DNA from: Phialocephala subalpina
Lineage: Eukaryota; Ascomycota; Leotiomycetes; Helotiales; Mollisiaceae
Assembly (NCBI GenBank): GCA_900073065.1
Contig: FJOG01000007.1
Span: 1,002,329 to 1,066,328, forward strand
DNA: 64,000 nucleotides
Direction: 5' to 3'
The translations under genes and the position numbers were made by a program. Under the pieces are notes generated by a model that saw nothing but the letters and a program-made list of their open reading frames with translations, was not told the DNA's origin and made no database searches. Of the stretch, positions 1-11,720 are shown piece after piece. Numbering within the stretch: the stretch's first letter is position 1; each line of letters begins with the position of its first letter.

Positions 1-485
1 CTCTGCTTCCTTCATTTCTTTAGGGCTGTTATTGTGGAAGAGAGATGGTGAGCTGACTGCGGGGTAAACAAAACAGAGCCCTCCAAGCCGCAGCCGCAGA
101 ACTCGAGCGTCAGCGTGCTACTGATTCCTTGAAGAAAGGACTCGAGAAGAGACCACAGAGAGAGGATCTCGTTGAACGTAAGCTGTTCCTTTCATATGCG
201 GTTCATATTATACATTGAGAGCTTGTTTACTAACAGCACCCTCTCCTCTCAGGCAACATCCTCCCCTCAACTCACGCCGCCCCAGCCATAGTCGGGCAGC
301 AACGCGAACTAGAGAAACACATGCGAGCCGATAGTCTGAACGAGAAAATTGCACATAGACCCGACAGAGAGGCGCTTATTAAGGAGGGGATTTTGACGGA
401 GGAGCCGGTTAGTAGTGAGGAAGCAGATAGGTTGTATGAGGAGAGGATTGAGGATGAGTATGCTAAAAGGGAGGGTGGTGCTTAG
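1..485 (+). CDS. RPEL-repeat protein, 3' part (5' end outside window)
   Basis: Two RPEL repeats can be read across a small intron. The first is around LEKRPQREDLVERNIL and the second around LNEKIAHRPDREALIKEGIL; each has the RPxxxxL core. In animals RPEL repeats bind G-actin. Short fungal proteins built almost only of three such repeats are known, and their role is unsettled. Exons seen are 77-177 and 253-485, with intron 178-252 (GTAAGC...CTCAG) and stop TAG at 483-485. The acceptor at 75-76 (AAACAG, preceded by a GCTGAC branch-like site) implies an upstream exon with the first repeat outside the window, because the frame hits a stop at 54-56. The C-terminus is acidic and charged. Family assignment is fairly sure; the 5' structure is not visible. 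Confidence 0.75.
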
Positions 486-771
486 GTGGTGATGAGGGGT
501 GTATACATGGACGGAAATTTTTCCTTGGGAGGGAGGATTGATTGTGCTCGGAGGACTCGGACAATGGACATGCATGGGATTGGGATTTGGCAATCGCAAG
601 TGGGAATGAATTGATGATACGATACGATACGAACGATACCTAGGAACTCTGCTTTGGAATGGGATAGGCGAAAAATGTCATGAACTCATTGATTTCATTA
701 TGTCTTCTACGGTCGCTATTGTGATACGAACACCTACAATGCGCCCCATCCAAGCTCCTGATACCCTAATA

Positions 772-2714
772 TCATCCAAAGAATAATCTCCTCTGTTTAA
801 GATCTCCTGGCACCCCGGACTTGCTCGACTTAGCCCTCTTCGTCGCTGGTGTAGGATCCCTCGACCTCGATTCCGAAGTGCTCGTCGAAGTCTCCTGAAC
901 AGCATCTCTAATAGTCTGCCTCGACAAACACAAATCGATATGCCCATTAAACTCCCTCTCACTTGCCGCCTGAGGCCTTCCACAGATAGGACAATCCCAC
1001 CACTCCTCTTCTGGGGTAGATTCTTTCTTGGGATTTGGGACGATTTCCTTGCCGTGATGTTTTCGTTTGTCGATTTCTTGGGAGAGGGTTTCGAGTTCGT
1101 TGAGTTCGTCTTCGCGCTCTTGGCGTTCGGCGTCTTCGAAGAGGAGTTCTTCGGGGATGGTTTCCCATCCGTCGCCTTCTGAGAGGTTGTCTGCTTTTCG
1201 TTTCAAGGTTGAGGGGGGAGTGGATCCGTCGGAGTCGTTACGGCGGGTCTTGAAGCCGAAGAAGGCCATTGTGTCGGGCTTTTTCATACTTACTAGGTGG
1301 GTACATCTCAGACCCATGAGGCGTAGTCTTAAACCTGGGAACTCCTGTTCTAGTTTAGCCAGCATGGGGACCGAGTATTTGTAAAGATCATCCGCTTGGT
1401 AGATGGCTTTTGGTGGAATAACCTGTCGAGTAAAGACTTCGTATGTATGTAGCTTGACCTTCAAGCACAGTGTCCGGCCTTTGAACTGTGTTCGGAGCAT
1501 GTCTTTTTCTAGTTCCTCAGCTGTTGCTCGAAGCTTGTGTCGAAGTTCGACTGGATCTGACATGTCTCCAAATGTGCTCTCGGTACCAACGCTCTTCCGC
1601 TCGTACTCCTCAGCTGGCTGCACCCTGGTCCTTCCTAGTCCGAGGTAACACTGCATAAGAAATGCGAATGCTTTCTCACCAAATAGCTTTGACAGGTACT
1701 GCCTATAGGCGTAGATGTCACCACAAGTCCTGACACCTATCGCATCCAGTTCTCTCTCAAAAACTCGACCGATGCCATTGACCTTCCTCGTAGGCAGATC
1801 TCGCATGAAAGCCATAATCTCATTCCGGTCATTTGGGAGTCGAAACTGTCCATTCGGTTTATTCTTATTCGAACAGATCTTCGCCAACTTCGCATTCGCC
1901 GCAATCCCAGCAGATATCGTGATCTTAGTCTTCTCATGAACCTCCCTTCTCAGTTGCTCAATCGCCTCCTCGGGACCGATATCATTCGTCTGACAGTATT
2001 CCGTGATGTTTAAGTATGCCTCGTCAATACTCGCGCTCTCGAATCTTGGGTCGTAATCGACGATGATCTCGCGGACTTCTTGTGCCTTTGCTGTGTATTT
2101 GTCGAAGTTCAGAGGGATCTGAATAAGTTGTGGACAAAGCTTCTTTGCCACGAAACCTGCCATGCCGCTTCTGCAACCAAATTTCCTTGCATGGTAGTTG
2201 CATGTTGTGAGAACTCCTTTTCCGACCGAGAATGGCACATCCTTTAGCTCTGGACGATCTAGCTCTTCAACTGCGGCGTAGAAGGCGTCGCAGTCGATAT
2301 GTACAACCCATTGTGAGAGGTCTCTGGTGAGCTCGAGCTCTGCGATGTAATCGTCTGCCTTCCTTCGATCGGATGCGAGGTCTAATTTCTCAAGTTGTGC
2401 CTTCTTAGTGAGGATTCGCTCGATTTTCTGGGTCAGGTTCTTGTCTCGATTCTCTTCGTTGTTGAAATACTTTGAGCCCTTGGAGGCATTGTAGATGATC
2501 TCGGAGACCTAGGAGATTATTAGCGTCTGCAAGCGCGTACAAGTGATCGCAGGATTACCTTCTGCTGGTCCACATTGTCCTGTCCCGACTTGGTCAACGA
2601 TGGTCCCAGTAAGCTATATTTGAGGGTATTATGTTCCTTGACAAGTTCTTCATCGATGGGCTGATCTGTCGTCATCTCGACTTGCTCGAGGATGTCCGGC
2701 TTCTCGTTGGTCAT
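772..2714 (-). CDS. POLK: DNA polymerase kappa (DinB-type Y-family polymerase)
   Basis: Translesion DNA polymerase acting in the nucleus. Two exons, 2714-2559 and 2508-772, are joined over a 50-nt intron (GTAATCC...CTAG), giving about 630 aa. Y-family catalytic motifs are present: HIDCDAFYAAVEELDRP near residue 121 with the first metal-binding Asp, and SASIDEAYLNITEY with the Asp-Glu pair. The loop GIAANAKLAKICSNKNKPNG and the helix-hairpin-helix segment RKVNGIGRVFERELDAIGV follow. Near residue 555 lies a ubiquitin-binding UBZ finger, CPICGRPQ...HIDLC (C-C-H-C). The last residues, KQRRLFFG, resemble a degenerate PCNA-binding PIP box, which is inference. The ATG at 2714 is the first in frame and lies close upstream of the divergent neighbour. 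Both polymerase core and UBZ match kappa-type enzymes rather than eta or iota. Confidence 0.93.
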
Positions 2715-2919
2715 CTGCAGTTGAGGATGCAGCCATCTGAGCGGTGCTGGTGATGATTATTCTCTGCGCAAGGTCGATGTTGGGACTTGGAAGACGCGAC
2801 TTTTCGCCAGCGATGTCATCAAAAACACGAAACGCCTCAACACGTGACTATCATGGATTGATTTTGCTTTCGTCCGAACTTTCAGTTCACGAACTTTCTT
2901 CTCTTCAAAATCATTCTAG
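2715..2919. promoter_or_regulatory. Divergent intergenic promoter region
   Basis: The 205 bp between the start codons of the polymerase kappa gene (minus strand) and the Hot13-like gene (plus strand) must carry both promoters and 5' untranslated regions. I see no clear TATA box. It contains an ACACGTGA stretch with a CACGTG E-box core near 2840, which could bind a bHLH factor; that role is inference. Confidence 0.45.
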
Positions 2920-3336
2920 ATGGCACAGACAATGGGAACCCCAGATCTTATTCCTTCTGATTCCGCAATTCATATTCCTCCAACAATGACAGCCCCCATC
3001 AACACACTCGACAAAACTTCAGGAGTCTACGGCCTTGAAGTCACCTCAAAAACTCAATGCACTCACTGGCACTCGGAGAGAGACATTATCGCTATCAAAC
3101 ACAAATGTTGCGGTCGCTACTATGCATGTATATCGTGCCATGCAGCCATTGCCGGACACGTCAACCAAGTATGGCCAAAGGATGAACAAGACAATACCAA
3201 AGCCGTTCTTTGTGGCAATTGCTATCTCGAATTGGCCATCACGGAGTACTTGGGATGTGGAAACACATGCCCATCCTGTCAGGCTGCTTTCAATCCTGGG
3301 TGTCGGAATCATTACCATTTGTATTTCGAGCGTTGA
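2920..3336 (+). CDS. HOT13: CHY-type zinc-finger protein, Hot13-like
   Basis: Single exon, 138 aa. It has the CHY zinc-finger signature: TQCTHWHSERDIIAIKHKCC, then YYACISCHAAIAGH, LCGNC, and a closing CPSCQAAFNPGC..HYHLYF. The arrangement of Cys and His pairs matches the short fungal CHY proteins typified by yeast Hot13. Hot13 is a zinc-binding protein of the mitochondrial intermembrane space that assists the Mia40-Erv1 relay and small Tim assembly. The yeast protein is about 116 aa, so this one has about 25 extra N-terminal residues, low in complexity and without a clear presequence. The ATG at 2920 is the first in frame. It diverges from the polymerase kappa gene over 205 bp. Domain call is firm; the Hot13 orthology is inferred from size. 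Confidence 0.85.
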   Translation: MAQTMGTPDLIPSDSAIHIPPTMTAPINTLDKTSGVYGLEVTSKTQCTHWHSERDIIAIKHKCCGRYYACISCHAAIAGHVNQVWPKDEQDNTKAVLCGNCYLELAITEYLGCGNTCPSCQAAFNPGCRNHYHLYFER

Positions 3337-4529
3337 GTCGAGGTGGAACTATTGACGTGGAACATTGGCTGGCTTCAAGGAGCTCGAATAGGTTCTACCA
3401 CGAAATGAGAGCTGGCCGACATGAATGTCATTGCCATTCGAATTGAATTCGGCTGCAGCGTACATCACGGTGTACTTTCCTCGTTGTGTCCTGTCTGTCG
3501 TCTCTCAAAGCTAATGAGGCCTCCGCTCCTTCCTCCCTCGCCCATCGTGCCTTCCCAACTCTCCCACGCTACCAATTTCCTCAAACCCCCTTTCTTTTCC
3601 CGTTTTCTTTCTCTTCCTTTCTTCTTCAAGCACTTACAGCCAACTCTATCTAGATTCATCTGAATCGATCTCAATCTCCTTCATGAAGACTGTCAGCACC
3701 CGGATTGGCTTCGGCCTACGCTTCAGGCGAATCGAGCGCCCTCTCTTCTATCCATCAAAGACTAGACACCAAAGCAAATTCCTCACTCACTGCCTCTGGC
3801 ACCTCGTGACCTCGTCAATATTTCCTCTCAGTTATCGTCTTATCCTAGGACATCGCCATACCTACTCTACTAGACGTGTCTTGACCCAGACATGCATGAT
3901 CTCGGTGCGGTGCCGTTGGAGATGCCTGCGCACTCAACGAGATCTCGTTGTCGTGCCCGAAATGGTGTTAGTATCCATAATTATGATGGGCTGCTGAGAC
4001 CCTGGGGGCACTCCATCCGGCGTGAACAAGAGGCACACATGACCGAACGAGGTTGTGAAGTCCTTTCGCCTTGTGTGCATTCCTCTTCAAAATTCGACGA
4101 ACATTTGCTCATGGAGATTCAGTATGATTAATTACTCCGGTTGCCCTTCGTAACGCCCAGCGGCAACAGGAATAAGTCCTTGATCAAGAAAAGCAGCACA
4201 GGGTTCCGAAGTTCCGCGGGCAGAATCAGCAACTATTGAAACTTGAAGAGCCTTCGAGCGCGGTCACACTTGATCAGGCAAGGATAAAACTGTCTTACAG
4301 TACCTGCCTTCCACTTACCTTACAGCACGAAAAGAAAGAGTCTTCTCTGGAAAATCACTCAATGTATCAAACGAATAACGGGATGACGATATGCCAGGCT
4401 TGCGCAAACGTGGAGATCTACAACATTTGGAGCAACAGTCGCAACTGAAATTTCGGCTTCGTCTGGCATTCCTCAGAGCGCCCTCTCATGCCAAACAATG
4501 ATACGTCCAAAGAGGCCATGACAGCAGTC
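3337..4529. other. Gene-poor stretch, no supportable gene
   Basis: About 1.2 kb after the Hot13-like gene. It holds a pyrimidine-rich tract around 3520-3625 and several short open frames on both strands, none with recognisable motifs or convincing splice sites. I see nothing in it that I can call a gene. Confidence 0.5.
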
Positions 4530-5706
4530 TTACAACTTCTGCCCCGCCGGAACTAGACCTGGTGGCAACGGCAATAGAGGTACAATAGTTGTGATGCCTA
4601 TAGCCAGACTCCGTTGCAAGCAATTCAAGGATTTCTGACACATGTTGCGGTGCATGATTCAGTCATACTTCCTATACTCTGCGTAAGAGTGAAAGCTTGC
4701 ATGGAGCTGGCGCAAAAGCAAATACTGTTTACAGTAAGAGTTATCTCGATTTCTGTGAAGGAGGCCAACCTACTTGCCATAAATTCCGGCATATATGATT
4801 GGCATCAATGGGTGGTTCGCAACCTTGGTGCGTGTATTACAAGACTGGAAACAAGGTGCCATATTGGAGTAAACCGCGATGTCGACGATGTATTAGGTGT
4901 TGAGATTGGGAGCGAAGTATCCGTCGAAGTACCAGGCTGTTTGCCCGTAGGATCCTACAGATGAAGGAGAGGGCGACGGTAGGATCTGTACTTTTGTAGG
5001 GGTCGAAAGTGTTACAATACTTGAGGTGGAGGTAGGCGATGGTTGAATTTCTAAGATTGTAGAGACTTCCGTTGATGAACTCGAGGATGTCCCAGTGCTC
5101 AAGGCAGAGGTAGGTGTTGGTTGATTGAACAGGATTGTAGATATTGTCAAGCTGGACGGTGAGGAGGTTGTGGGTGGTGTCGACGCAGGACTGGTCTGTG
5201 TACTGGCGGAGAGCCCAGGGTTTGGAACTACTATTAGAGGAGAAGAAGAAAAATTCGAGAAGGTCGAGAGCGCCATGGAACTTGTGTTCGTCGAGTTTGA
5301 TGTACGAGTGAAGACCCAATGGCCATTTCCTCCGCCACAGATCCCTGTTTTACCTCCACTGCATAGAGAGGTACATCGACCATCGGTCGCTAGAACCCCA
5401 CCATTCCCATTTTGTTGATAGCATTACCACATTGACAGTCATCCTTGGTCAACACTGAGTCTCACAGCTCATCGACATGGATGATCAGAGGGACTCACTC
5501 CCACGTGTATTCCGTAGCAAAGTATGTCCATCCTACGCACATAGAAGCGCATATTTCGGTACTCATAGTCGTTGCTGTCACTAAGCCATTTATGTCGATC
5601 CAATGTAGTCGATGTAGCATCCTAGATAGTTCCATCCTGCATTCGAAGCACTCGATGCCACTGCCACAAAGACAGCCAACATGGCGCACAAGCTGAGCGT
5701 TTGCAT
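4530..5706 (-). pseudogene. Decayed secreted WSC-domain protein gene
   Basis: Reading from the ATG at 5706 gives a signal peptide (MQTLSLCAMLAVFVAVASSA) followed by GWNYLGCYID, the start of a WSC domain. The rest of that domain, MSTEICASMCVGWTYFATEY, CQCGNAIN and RCTSLCSGGKTGICGGGN, is present but spread over three frames, with breaks near 5600 and 5425. A Ser/Thr-rich linker follows (5276 to about 4960), then a second WSC-like block (YIVDIAVYSNMAPCFQSC, YAGIYGN, ICFCASSMQ, SMTESCTATCV) interrupted by a stop at 4893-4895 and at least one more. WSC domains bind wall glycans and occur in fungal secreted and wall-sensor proteins. Some breaks may be introns (a GTGAGT donor and a GTAGGT donor are visible), but the first frameshift has no GT. 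A pseudogene is most likely; poor sequence next to the gap is the alternative. Confidence 0.6.
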
Positions 5707-7105
5707 TTCTCAGGAGTGGGCTGGTTGTAGAAAGACTGAATGTTTGAGGTCGTGATCGCTGTAGCTATAGTAAAGTACATATGAAGATGCTTTTGCAAAA
5801 TTAAATATTGAAATAGCAAAAACGAGGACCTTGTAAAAACAGTGAGCTTCAATGATCAGTATATGCAGGCTCAACAATTCAGTCGAGTATTCGAGCAATA
5901 TTTATGCACGTCAACTGCGATTGAGATATCAACATTCGACTTTCTGGTCACTATCGTTACCGACATTCCCGGTGAAATCCTCATCTAGTCATCCAGATTC
6001 TGCCTTGCAAGTAGTTCTTCCTTTGACTTTAGAAGCTGTCTTACAAGTTCAGATTGCGCCCTTCTGTCTGAGATTAGAGACAAATATGCCGAGATGTATT
6101 TCCCTGGAATGCTTCTGGGAAATTGCTTGGCGTCGCCCAGAGGAGAAGTTTCGTACTGTCTCTCCACCAAATGCGAAGTATGCGCAGTGAGCATCTGAAT
6201 TCAGAACTTTCGTCTATGAAGGCGCCGTATTCGCAGGAAAGAGATGAGTACGCAACGTTGCCGGGCCAAAGATATCAGGTGAGACTGAAGATTTCGCGCA
6301 GTTTCCCCGCCAAACGCTGAACACAAGACATGTACACAGGGTTGCACTGGGGCACCAGCAACCTTGAAATCTTCCGTGAAAATTGACGCAAGAAACATGA
6401 AAGAAAGAATTGAGATACTTTTACATTTGAAACGGCGCTCTCTTGGACGTTTGAAGCGAGCCCCTCGACTTTAGTGAATCGGGCAGACCCGACCCGCGAC
6501 AACCAATTATGGCATACAGAAGTTTCCATTACTTAAAGGAAGAGTACATCAAAATATGACTGTCTATGTTTCGCCCCAAGAACTTCGAAGTCCTCTGCAA
6601 GGCAAAGGAAACAAATGCATGCGTCACGATATCCAAGCTCCATAGACCTTCTCAGAACACCAGTTCAATATCAACTCTCAGAGCGTGCCAAACAAATCCA
6701 GCATAAATAGCACTTGGCATAATATGGGAGAGCCTCTATCCATCCTTGAGATCGTGATAAAACACCCTTATTTTCAAGTATGAGGGCCAACGAGCTCACA
6801 TTTCTGATCAACATCAAGGCAGCCCGTAATTGCGCTTGGGAATACCTCAGAGTCAGGGAATGGAGACACAAAACCTGGATCAACTTGCAGATACTCATCT
6901 CGACTCGACATTAAGGCACGCACGGTGAGCATAACTAGACACAAAACGTTTCCTCTCGCTTGAATCGATTTCGCCACGTGACCATTTTATATTTCACTTC
7001 TTGGAGGTGCAAAATAGCCCAGGAGCAGCAATACTTAAGAAAGAACAACTTGGATAGGCTGCTTGTATGTCCGCCAGAAAGCAAGAAAAGGTGATCATAA
7101 ACAGT
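5707..7105. other. Gene-poor stretch before assembly gap
   Basis: About 1.4 kb with no recognisable domain. One minus-strand frame (6194-5985) ends in a charged segment, but it lacks splice sites or family resemblance that would support a gene. Nothing else is visible. Confidence 0.45.
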
Positions 7106-7717
7106 NNNNNNNNNNNNNNNNNNNNNNNNNNNNNNNNNNNNNNNNNNNNNNNNNNNNNNNNNNNNNNNNNNNNNNNNNNNNNNNNNNNNNNNNNNNNNNN
7201 NNNNNNNNNNNNNNNNNNNNNNNNNNNNNNNNNNNNNNNNNNNNNNNNNNNNNNNNNNNNNNNNNNNNNNNNNNNNNNNNNNNNNNNNNNNNNNNNNNNN
7301 NNNNNNNNNNNNNNNNNNNNNNNNNNNNNNNNNNNNNNNNNNNNNNNNNNNNNNNNNNNNNNNNNNNNNNNNNNNNNNNNNNNNNNNNNNNNNNNNNNNN
7401 NNNNNNNNNNNNNNNNNNNNNNNNNNNNNNNNNNNNNNNNNNNNNNNNNNNNNNNNNNNNNNNNNNNNNNNNNNNNNNNNNNNNNNNNNNNNNNNNNNNN
7501 NNNNNNNNNNNNNNNNNNNNNNNNNNNNNNNNNNNNNNNNNNNNNNNNNNNNNNNNNNNNNNNNNNNNNNNNNNNNNNNNNNNNNNNNNNNNNNNNNNNN
7601 NNNNNNNNNNNNNNNNNNNNNNNNNNNNNNNNNNNNNNNNNNNNNNNNNNNNNNNNNNNNNNNNNNNNNNNNNNNNNNNNNNNNNNNNNNNNNNNNNNNN
7701 NNNNNNNNNNNNNNNNN
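7106..7717. other. Assembly gap (612 N)
   Basis: Run of 612 undetermined bases. The base after the gap begins AGGGTCCG followed by an A-rich run. Any open frame drawn across it is an artefact. Confidence 1.
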
Positions 7718-7880
7718 AGGGTCCGTTGGTCCGCCGCGGGGAAAAAAAAGGAGGTAGGCGACTTACCTGGACTAACCTAAATGAGCCTAGCACAATGCGG
7801 CCGACAAAAAGTTCCCATCGCGAAAAGTTATTGAAATCGATGATACGACTGTTTCAACCGTGTCAATTGCTTCAACAAGT

Positions 7881-10513
7881 ATGAGGGTGCAACGAGCTGT
7901 TCGAGCCGCGGCTCTGACGGAGGCTCCATTGGGTGCATTCCGGAGTTGCGCATCCAGACCCAGGTTCCTGTGCTTAAATGCATCGAGGCAAGGTCTAACT
8001 CTAGGAGCAGTTGGGAGAGGCAGAGCAGGACAGAGATACTTCTCAGAGACGAGGCTGGCAAGAGCTGGTGCTGCGGAAGCTGTGTATGTATCTGTCACTT
8101 TCATACTAAAGTTTCTTTGCCCGTATTTGAGCCAATCCCAAAAGTTCAAGCTATACGACTGAAGTGTTTTACGAATGCAATACTAATTAAAATCTCTTGC
8201 AGGTTAAAACAAGCTGCTGCAGACCCATCGAAGTTGACCCAAGAAGCTATCATCGACAACTTAGACTCGGTAGAGAGAGGGAGACTAGCAAAGTTAAGAA
8301 ACATTGGTATTGCAGTAGGAACAACTCGAGGCAACGTGGAGAAAGCAGGGAGACTGATGCGTTGGTATAGGCACATATCGACAGTGGCAAAACGACAGCT
8401 ACCGAGCGAGTTCTCTTCTATACCGGACGAATCAACTCAATCCACGAAGTCAGAGGGAAAGATGCGGTGGGTGCAAAGATGGACTCTATGGAGCTGGAGA
8501 GAGAAAAGGGTATCACAATTCAGTCTGCTGCGACCTTCTGCGACTGGGTGAAGAAGGAGAACGGAAAGGATGAAACATACCATATCAACTTGATTGATAC
8601 ACCTGGGCATATTGATTTTACCATTGAGGTCGAGCGAGCGTTGCGAGTTCTGGACGGCGCGGTCATGATTCTCTGTGCAGTCAGTGGAGTGCAGAGTCAA
8701 ACGATTACAGTCGACAGGCAGATGCGAAGATACAACATTCCTCGAATCAGTTTCGTTAATAAGATGGATCGAATGGGTGCGAATCCCTTCAAGGCCGTGG
8801 AGCAAATCAACCAAAAGCTACGAATACCAGCGGCTGCTCTGCAAGTCCCAATCGGTTCTGAAGACAGCTTCAATGGTGTTGTGGATCTTATAAGGATGAA
8901 GGCTATCTACAACGATGGTCCGAAGGGTGAAATTATTCGAGAGACCGACGAGATACCGGAAAACCTTAAGGCATTGGCCGAGGAGAAGAGAGCTGTTCTC
9001 ATCGAAACCCTGGCCGACGTGGATGATGAGATTGCCGAAATCTTCTTAGACGAGAGAACACCAACACCAGAACAAATGAAGGCAGCCATTCGACGGGCTA
9101 CCATCGGTTTGAAGTTCACGCCAGTTTTGATGGGAAGTGCTTTGGCGGATAAGTCGGTGCAGCCAATGTTGGACGCAGTGTGCGACTATCTACCAAATCC
9201 ATCTGAAGTCGAGAATTTGGCTCTCGACAAGAGGAGGAACGAGGCGCCTGTCAAGCTCGTGTCGTACAACTCGTTGCCCTTTGTGGGATTGGCGTTCAAG
9301 CTTGAAGAAAGCAATTACGGGCAATTGACCTATATTCGAGTCTACCAAGGTACACTCAAGAAGGGCATGAACGTCTTTAACGCCAGGACAGACAAGAGAG
9401 TCAAGATTCCCCGAATCGTGCGAATGCACTCCAATGAAATGGAGGATGTACCAGAGATTGGGGCAGGAGAAATCTGCGCTGTGTTTGGTGTAGACTGCGC
9501 TTCCGGCGACACTTTCACCGATGGTGGACTGCCTTATTCCATGTCTTCTATGTTTGTTCCGGATCCCGTTATCTCATTGTCGATCAAGCCGAAGACTACC
9601 AAGGATGGAAACAACTTCAGCAAGGCCATGAACCGCTTCCAACGTGAAGATCCTACCTTTAGAGTGCACGTCGATGCAGAGAGTCAGGAAACTATTATCT
9701 CAGGAATGGGAGAATTGCATCTTGACATTTACATCGAGCGCATGCGACGTGAGTACAAGGTCGAAGTCGAGACTGGCCAACCTCAAGTCGCATACCGAGA
9801 AACCATCACTCAACCAGTCAAGTTCGATCACACGTTGAAGAAACAGACTGGAGGTGCTGGTGATTACGCCCGAGTTGTTGGATTCATGGAGCCCCTTGAG
9901 CTCGGCGAGAATGGATACACACAATCGAAGTTTAGAGAAGAGGTCACTGGAGGATCGATCAACGAAAAATATTTGTTCGCTTGCGAAAAGGGTTTCGTCG
10001 CATCTTGCGAGAAGGGCCCACTTATTGGTCATCCTGTCTTAGGAGCGCTCATGGTCATCAACGATGGTGCTACCCACATGACTGATTCATCCGAAATGGC
10101 ATTCAAGAATGCGACTCAACAAGCTTTCCGAAAAGCTTTCAAGGAAGCTAAGCCACAAGTCCTGGAGCCGTTGATGAAGACCACCATCACAGCGCCAAAT
10201 GAGTTTCAAGGTAACATTGTTGGCTTGCTCAACAAGAGAAACGCAATTATCAACGATACTGAGATTGGACCTGAGGATTTCACGTTGCAAGCAGACTGTA
10301 GCTTGAACGCTATGTTTGGCTTTAGCTCTCAGCTGCGAGCTGCAACTCAAGGAAAGGGAGAGTTCGGCATGGAGTTCAGTCATTACAGCCCTGCACCAGG
10401 TCAATTACAGTAAGTCTACCTCCAGAAACCCCTCGACATATACTGACACAGGCGACAGAAAAGAACTCGTTGCAAAATACGAGAAGTTCCAAGCGGACAG
10501 AAATAAGAAGTAG
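7881..10513 (+). CDS. MEF1: Mitochondrial elongation factor G1
   Basis: GTPase that drives ribosome translocation in mitochondrial translation. Four exons, 7881-8083, 8203-8314, 8371-10409 and 10459-10513, give 802 aa. Introns are 119, 56 and 49 nt; the first has a TACTAAT branch site. The second intron sits just before the P-loop, so splicing restores [20 protein letters not shown]. Further EF-G motifs are [13 protein letters not shown] (switch I), [20 protein letters not shown] (G3), [12 protein letters not shown] (G4), [16 protein letters not shown] in domain IV and a C-terminal [20 protein letters not shown]. The N-terminus is rich in Arg and Ala ([15 protein letters not shown]), as expected for a mitochondrial presequence. 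Length fits Mef1 of fungi. The ATG at 7881 lies only 163 bp after the assembly gap, so the promoter is partly unseen. Confidence 0.96.
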
Positions 10514-11115
10514 ACTAGAGCTGCTCTTCACATATTGTGTTAATAGACAGACTTCTTATTGTAATTTTCGTTTCAGAAGTGCTCTAGAAGCGGCATAGAA
10601 TTGTATATTGCATGGGCATGGTTGGGGTGGAAAATTGGAGTCCATGTAGCATACTGTACCATATTCAATTGAGATGATCTCAACTCGGAGCTGGGTCGGT
10701 GTCCAGCTTTCAGGAATTACATCCTTGCTCCAGACACTTACACCTAGTGGTGGTTGTGTTGTGCATATTCTACTTCTAGCATATGCATTGTTCTTATTCA
10801 TCCGCTTTGATTTGGCACGCGATCCGACCACGGGAAGGTTTCGGCGGTTCGGCGAGCGCTGCCCTCTACCAGCAATTCTGCCCTCTCTGCCCTAAATCTC
10901 AAGCCGGAAGACTTTCGAGGGCAGAAGAAGGGCATAACAAGAATTCTCTTGCACCCGTTATACCCCTTCACGCTCAGCAATAATCCCAGGCCACCGAACA
11001 GACTCTTACCAAATCTCCTCATGTCTTCCGATCATCTACACAAGTCTCTCATTCAATACCTCCGTACTCTTACATTTTCTGACAAGAAATGAAAACATTT
11101 CAAAGCTCTTAACAA
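10514..11115. other. Intergenic, no gene seen
   Basis: About 600 bp between MEF1 and the inverted-repeat element. It includes the presumed MEF1 3' untranslated region. Short frames here show no family resemblance. Confidence 0.5.
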
Positions 11116-11147
11116 TCGAGGCGGTTAAAATTCTTGATCGGGAAACG
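11116..11147 (+). repeat. Left terminal inverted repeat
   Basis: 32 bp, an exact reverse complement of 11334-11365. It is followed directly by the AT-rich interior of the element. Confidence 0.85.
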
Positions 11148-11333
11148 CGAATTTTGGATTTTGCGATATTACGTAACATAATATCAAAACTATTAATCCG
11201 AATACTTTCAAAAGGCAAACAATTTTAGTTTATATGTAGAAGACTTTAAATACAAACTTATGTTCGATTTTATAAACAACTTATCGAGAAATAACCGATT
11301 TAATCGTAAGAAATATCTCGCTTAATTATAGCT

Positions 11334-11365
11334 CGTTTCCCGATCAAGAATTTTAACCGCCTCGA
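11334..11365 (-). repeat. Right terminal inverted repeat
   Basis: 32 bp, an exact reverse complement of 11116-11147. The match stops at both outer edges: base 11115 does not pair with base 11366. Confidence 0.85.
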
Positions 11366-11720
11366 ATCACAAGGCACAAGTGGAGCCGCATTGGCCAAGG
11401 CCCGAAGCTAGCCTCGACCGTCGTGGCCCTTAAAGAGGAAAAGGTAAAGGCTCGTTCGGTCGCTAACGCCGACTCCTAAAGTCCGATTCGTTGACGTGGT
11501 GATCCTAAAGGTACCCCGCAATGGATGAGAGGAAGCTGTCAAGGTATAAAGTCTTCGGACCTTTCGAAGCTTCCTTTTCACTCAATATTGAGAGAAATCA
11601 TACCAATTGATCAATTGGAAGTTATCCCAAAAGGTGAGTTCTACCCCACTCTACGCAGAATCGCCCCGCTAATGAACCTCTGCAGACACAAACCCGTTCC
11701 AACCCCACCTACAAACCAAA
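11366..11720. promoter_or_regulatory. Promoter and 5' leader of the EthD gene, with probable leader intron
   Basis: Between the MITE and the EthD-domain ATG. A likely leader intron runs 11634-11685: donor AAG|GTGAGT, a GCTAATG branch site and acceptor CTGCAG. Genes with an intron in the 5' leader are common in filamentous fungi. No TATA element is obvious. Confidence 0.5.

Larger units (their letters stand above)
11116..11365. mobile_element. MITE-like element with 32-bp terminal inverted repeats
   Basis: A 250-bp, AT-rich, non-coding segment bounded by perfect 32-bp inverted repeats (11116-11147 and 11334-11365). The outer ends read TCGAGGCGGTTAAAATTC. The inside has no open frame and is rich in TA and TT steps, which could reflect composition or RIP. 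This layout is that of a miniature inverted-repeat transposable element moved in trans by a DNA transposase. I do not see a clean target-site duplication: the flanks are CTTAACAA on the left and ATCACAAG on the right, so the family cannot be named. It lies about 355 bp upstream of the EthD-domain start codon. Confidence 0.75.

Noticed and set aside
3683..3997. 104-codon plus-strand frame in the gene-poor stretch
   Set aside because: No signal peptide, domain or splice context; composition does not look coding.
7063..7884. Long open frames crossing 7106-7717 on both strands
   Set aside because: They are created by the run of undetermined bases and carry no sequence information.
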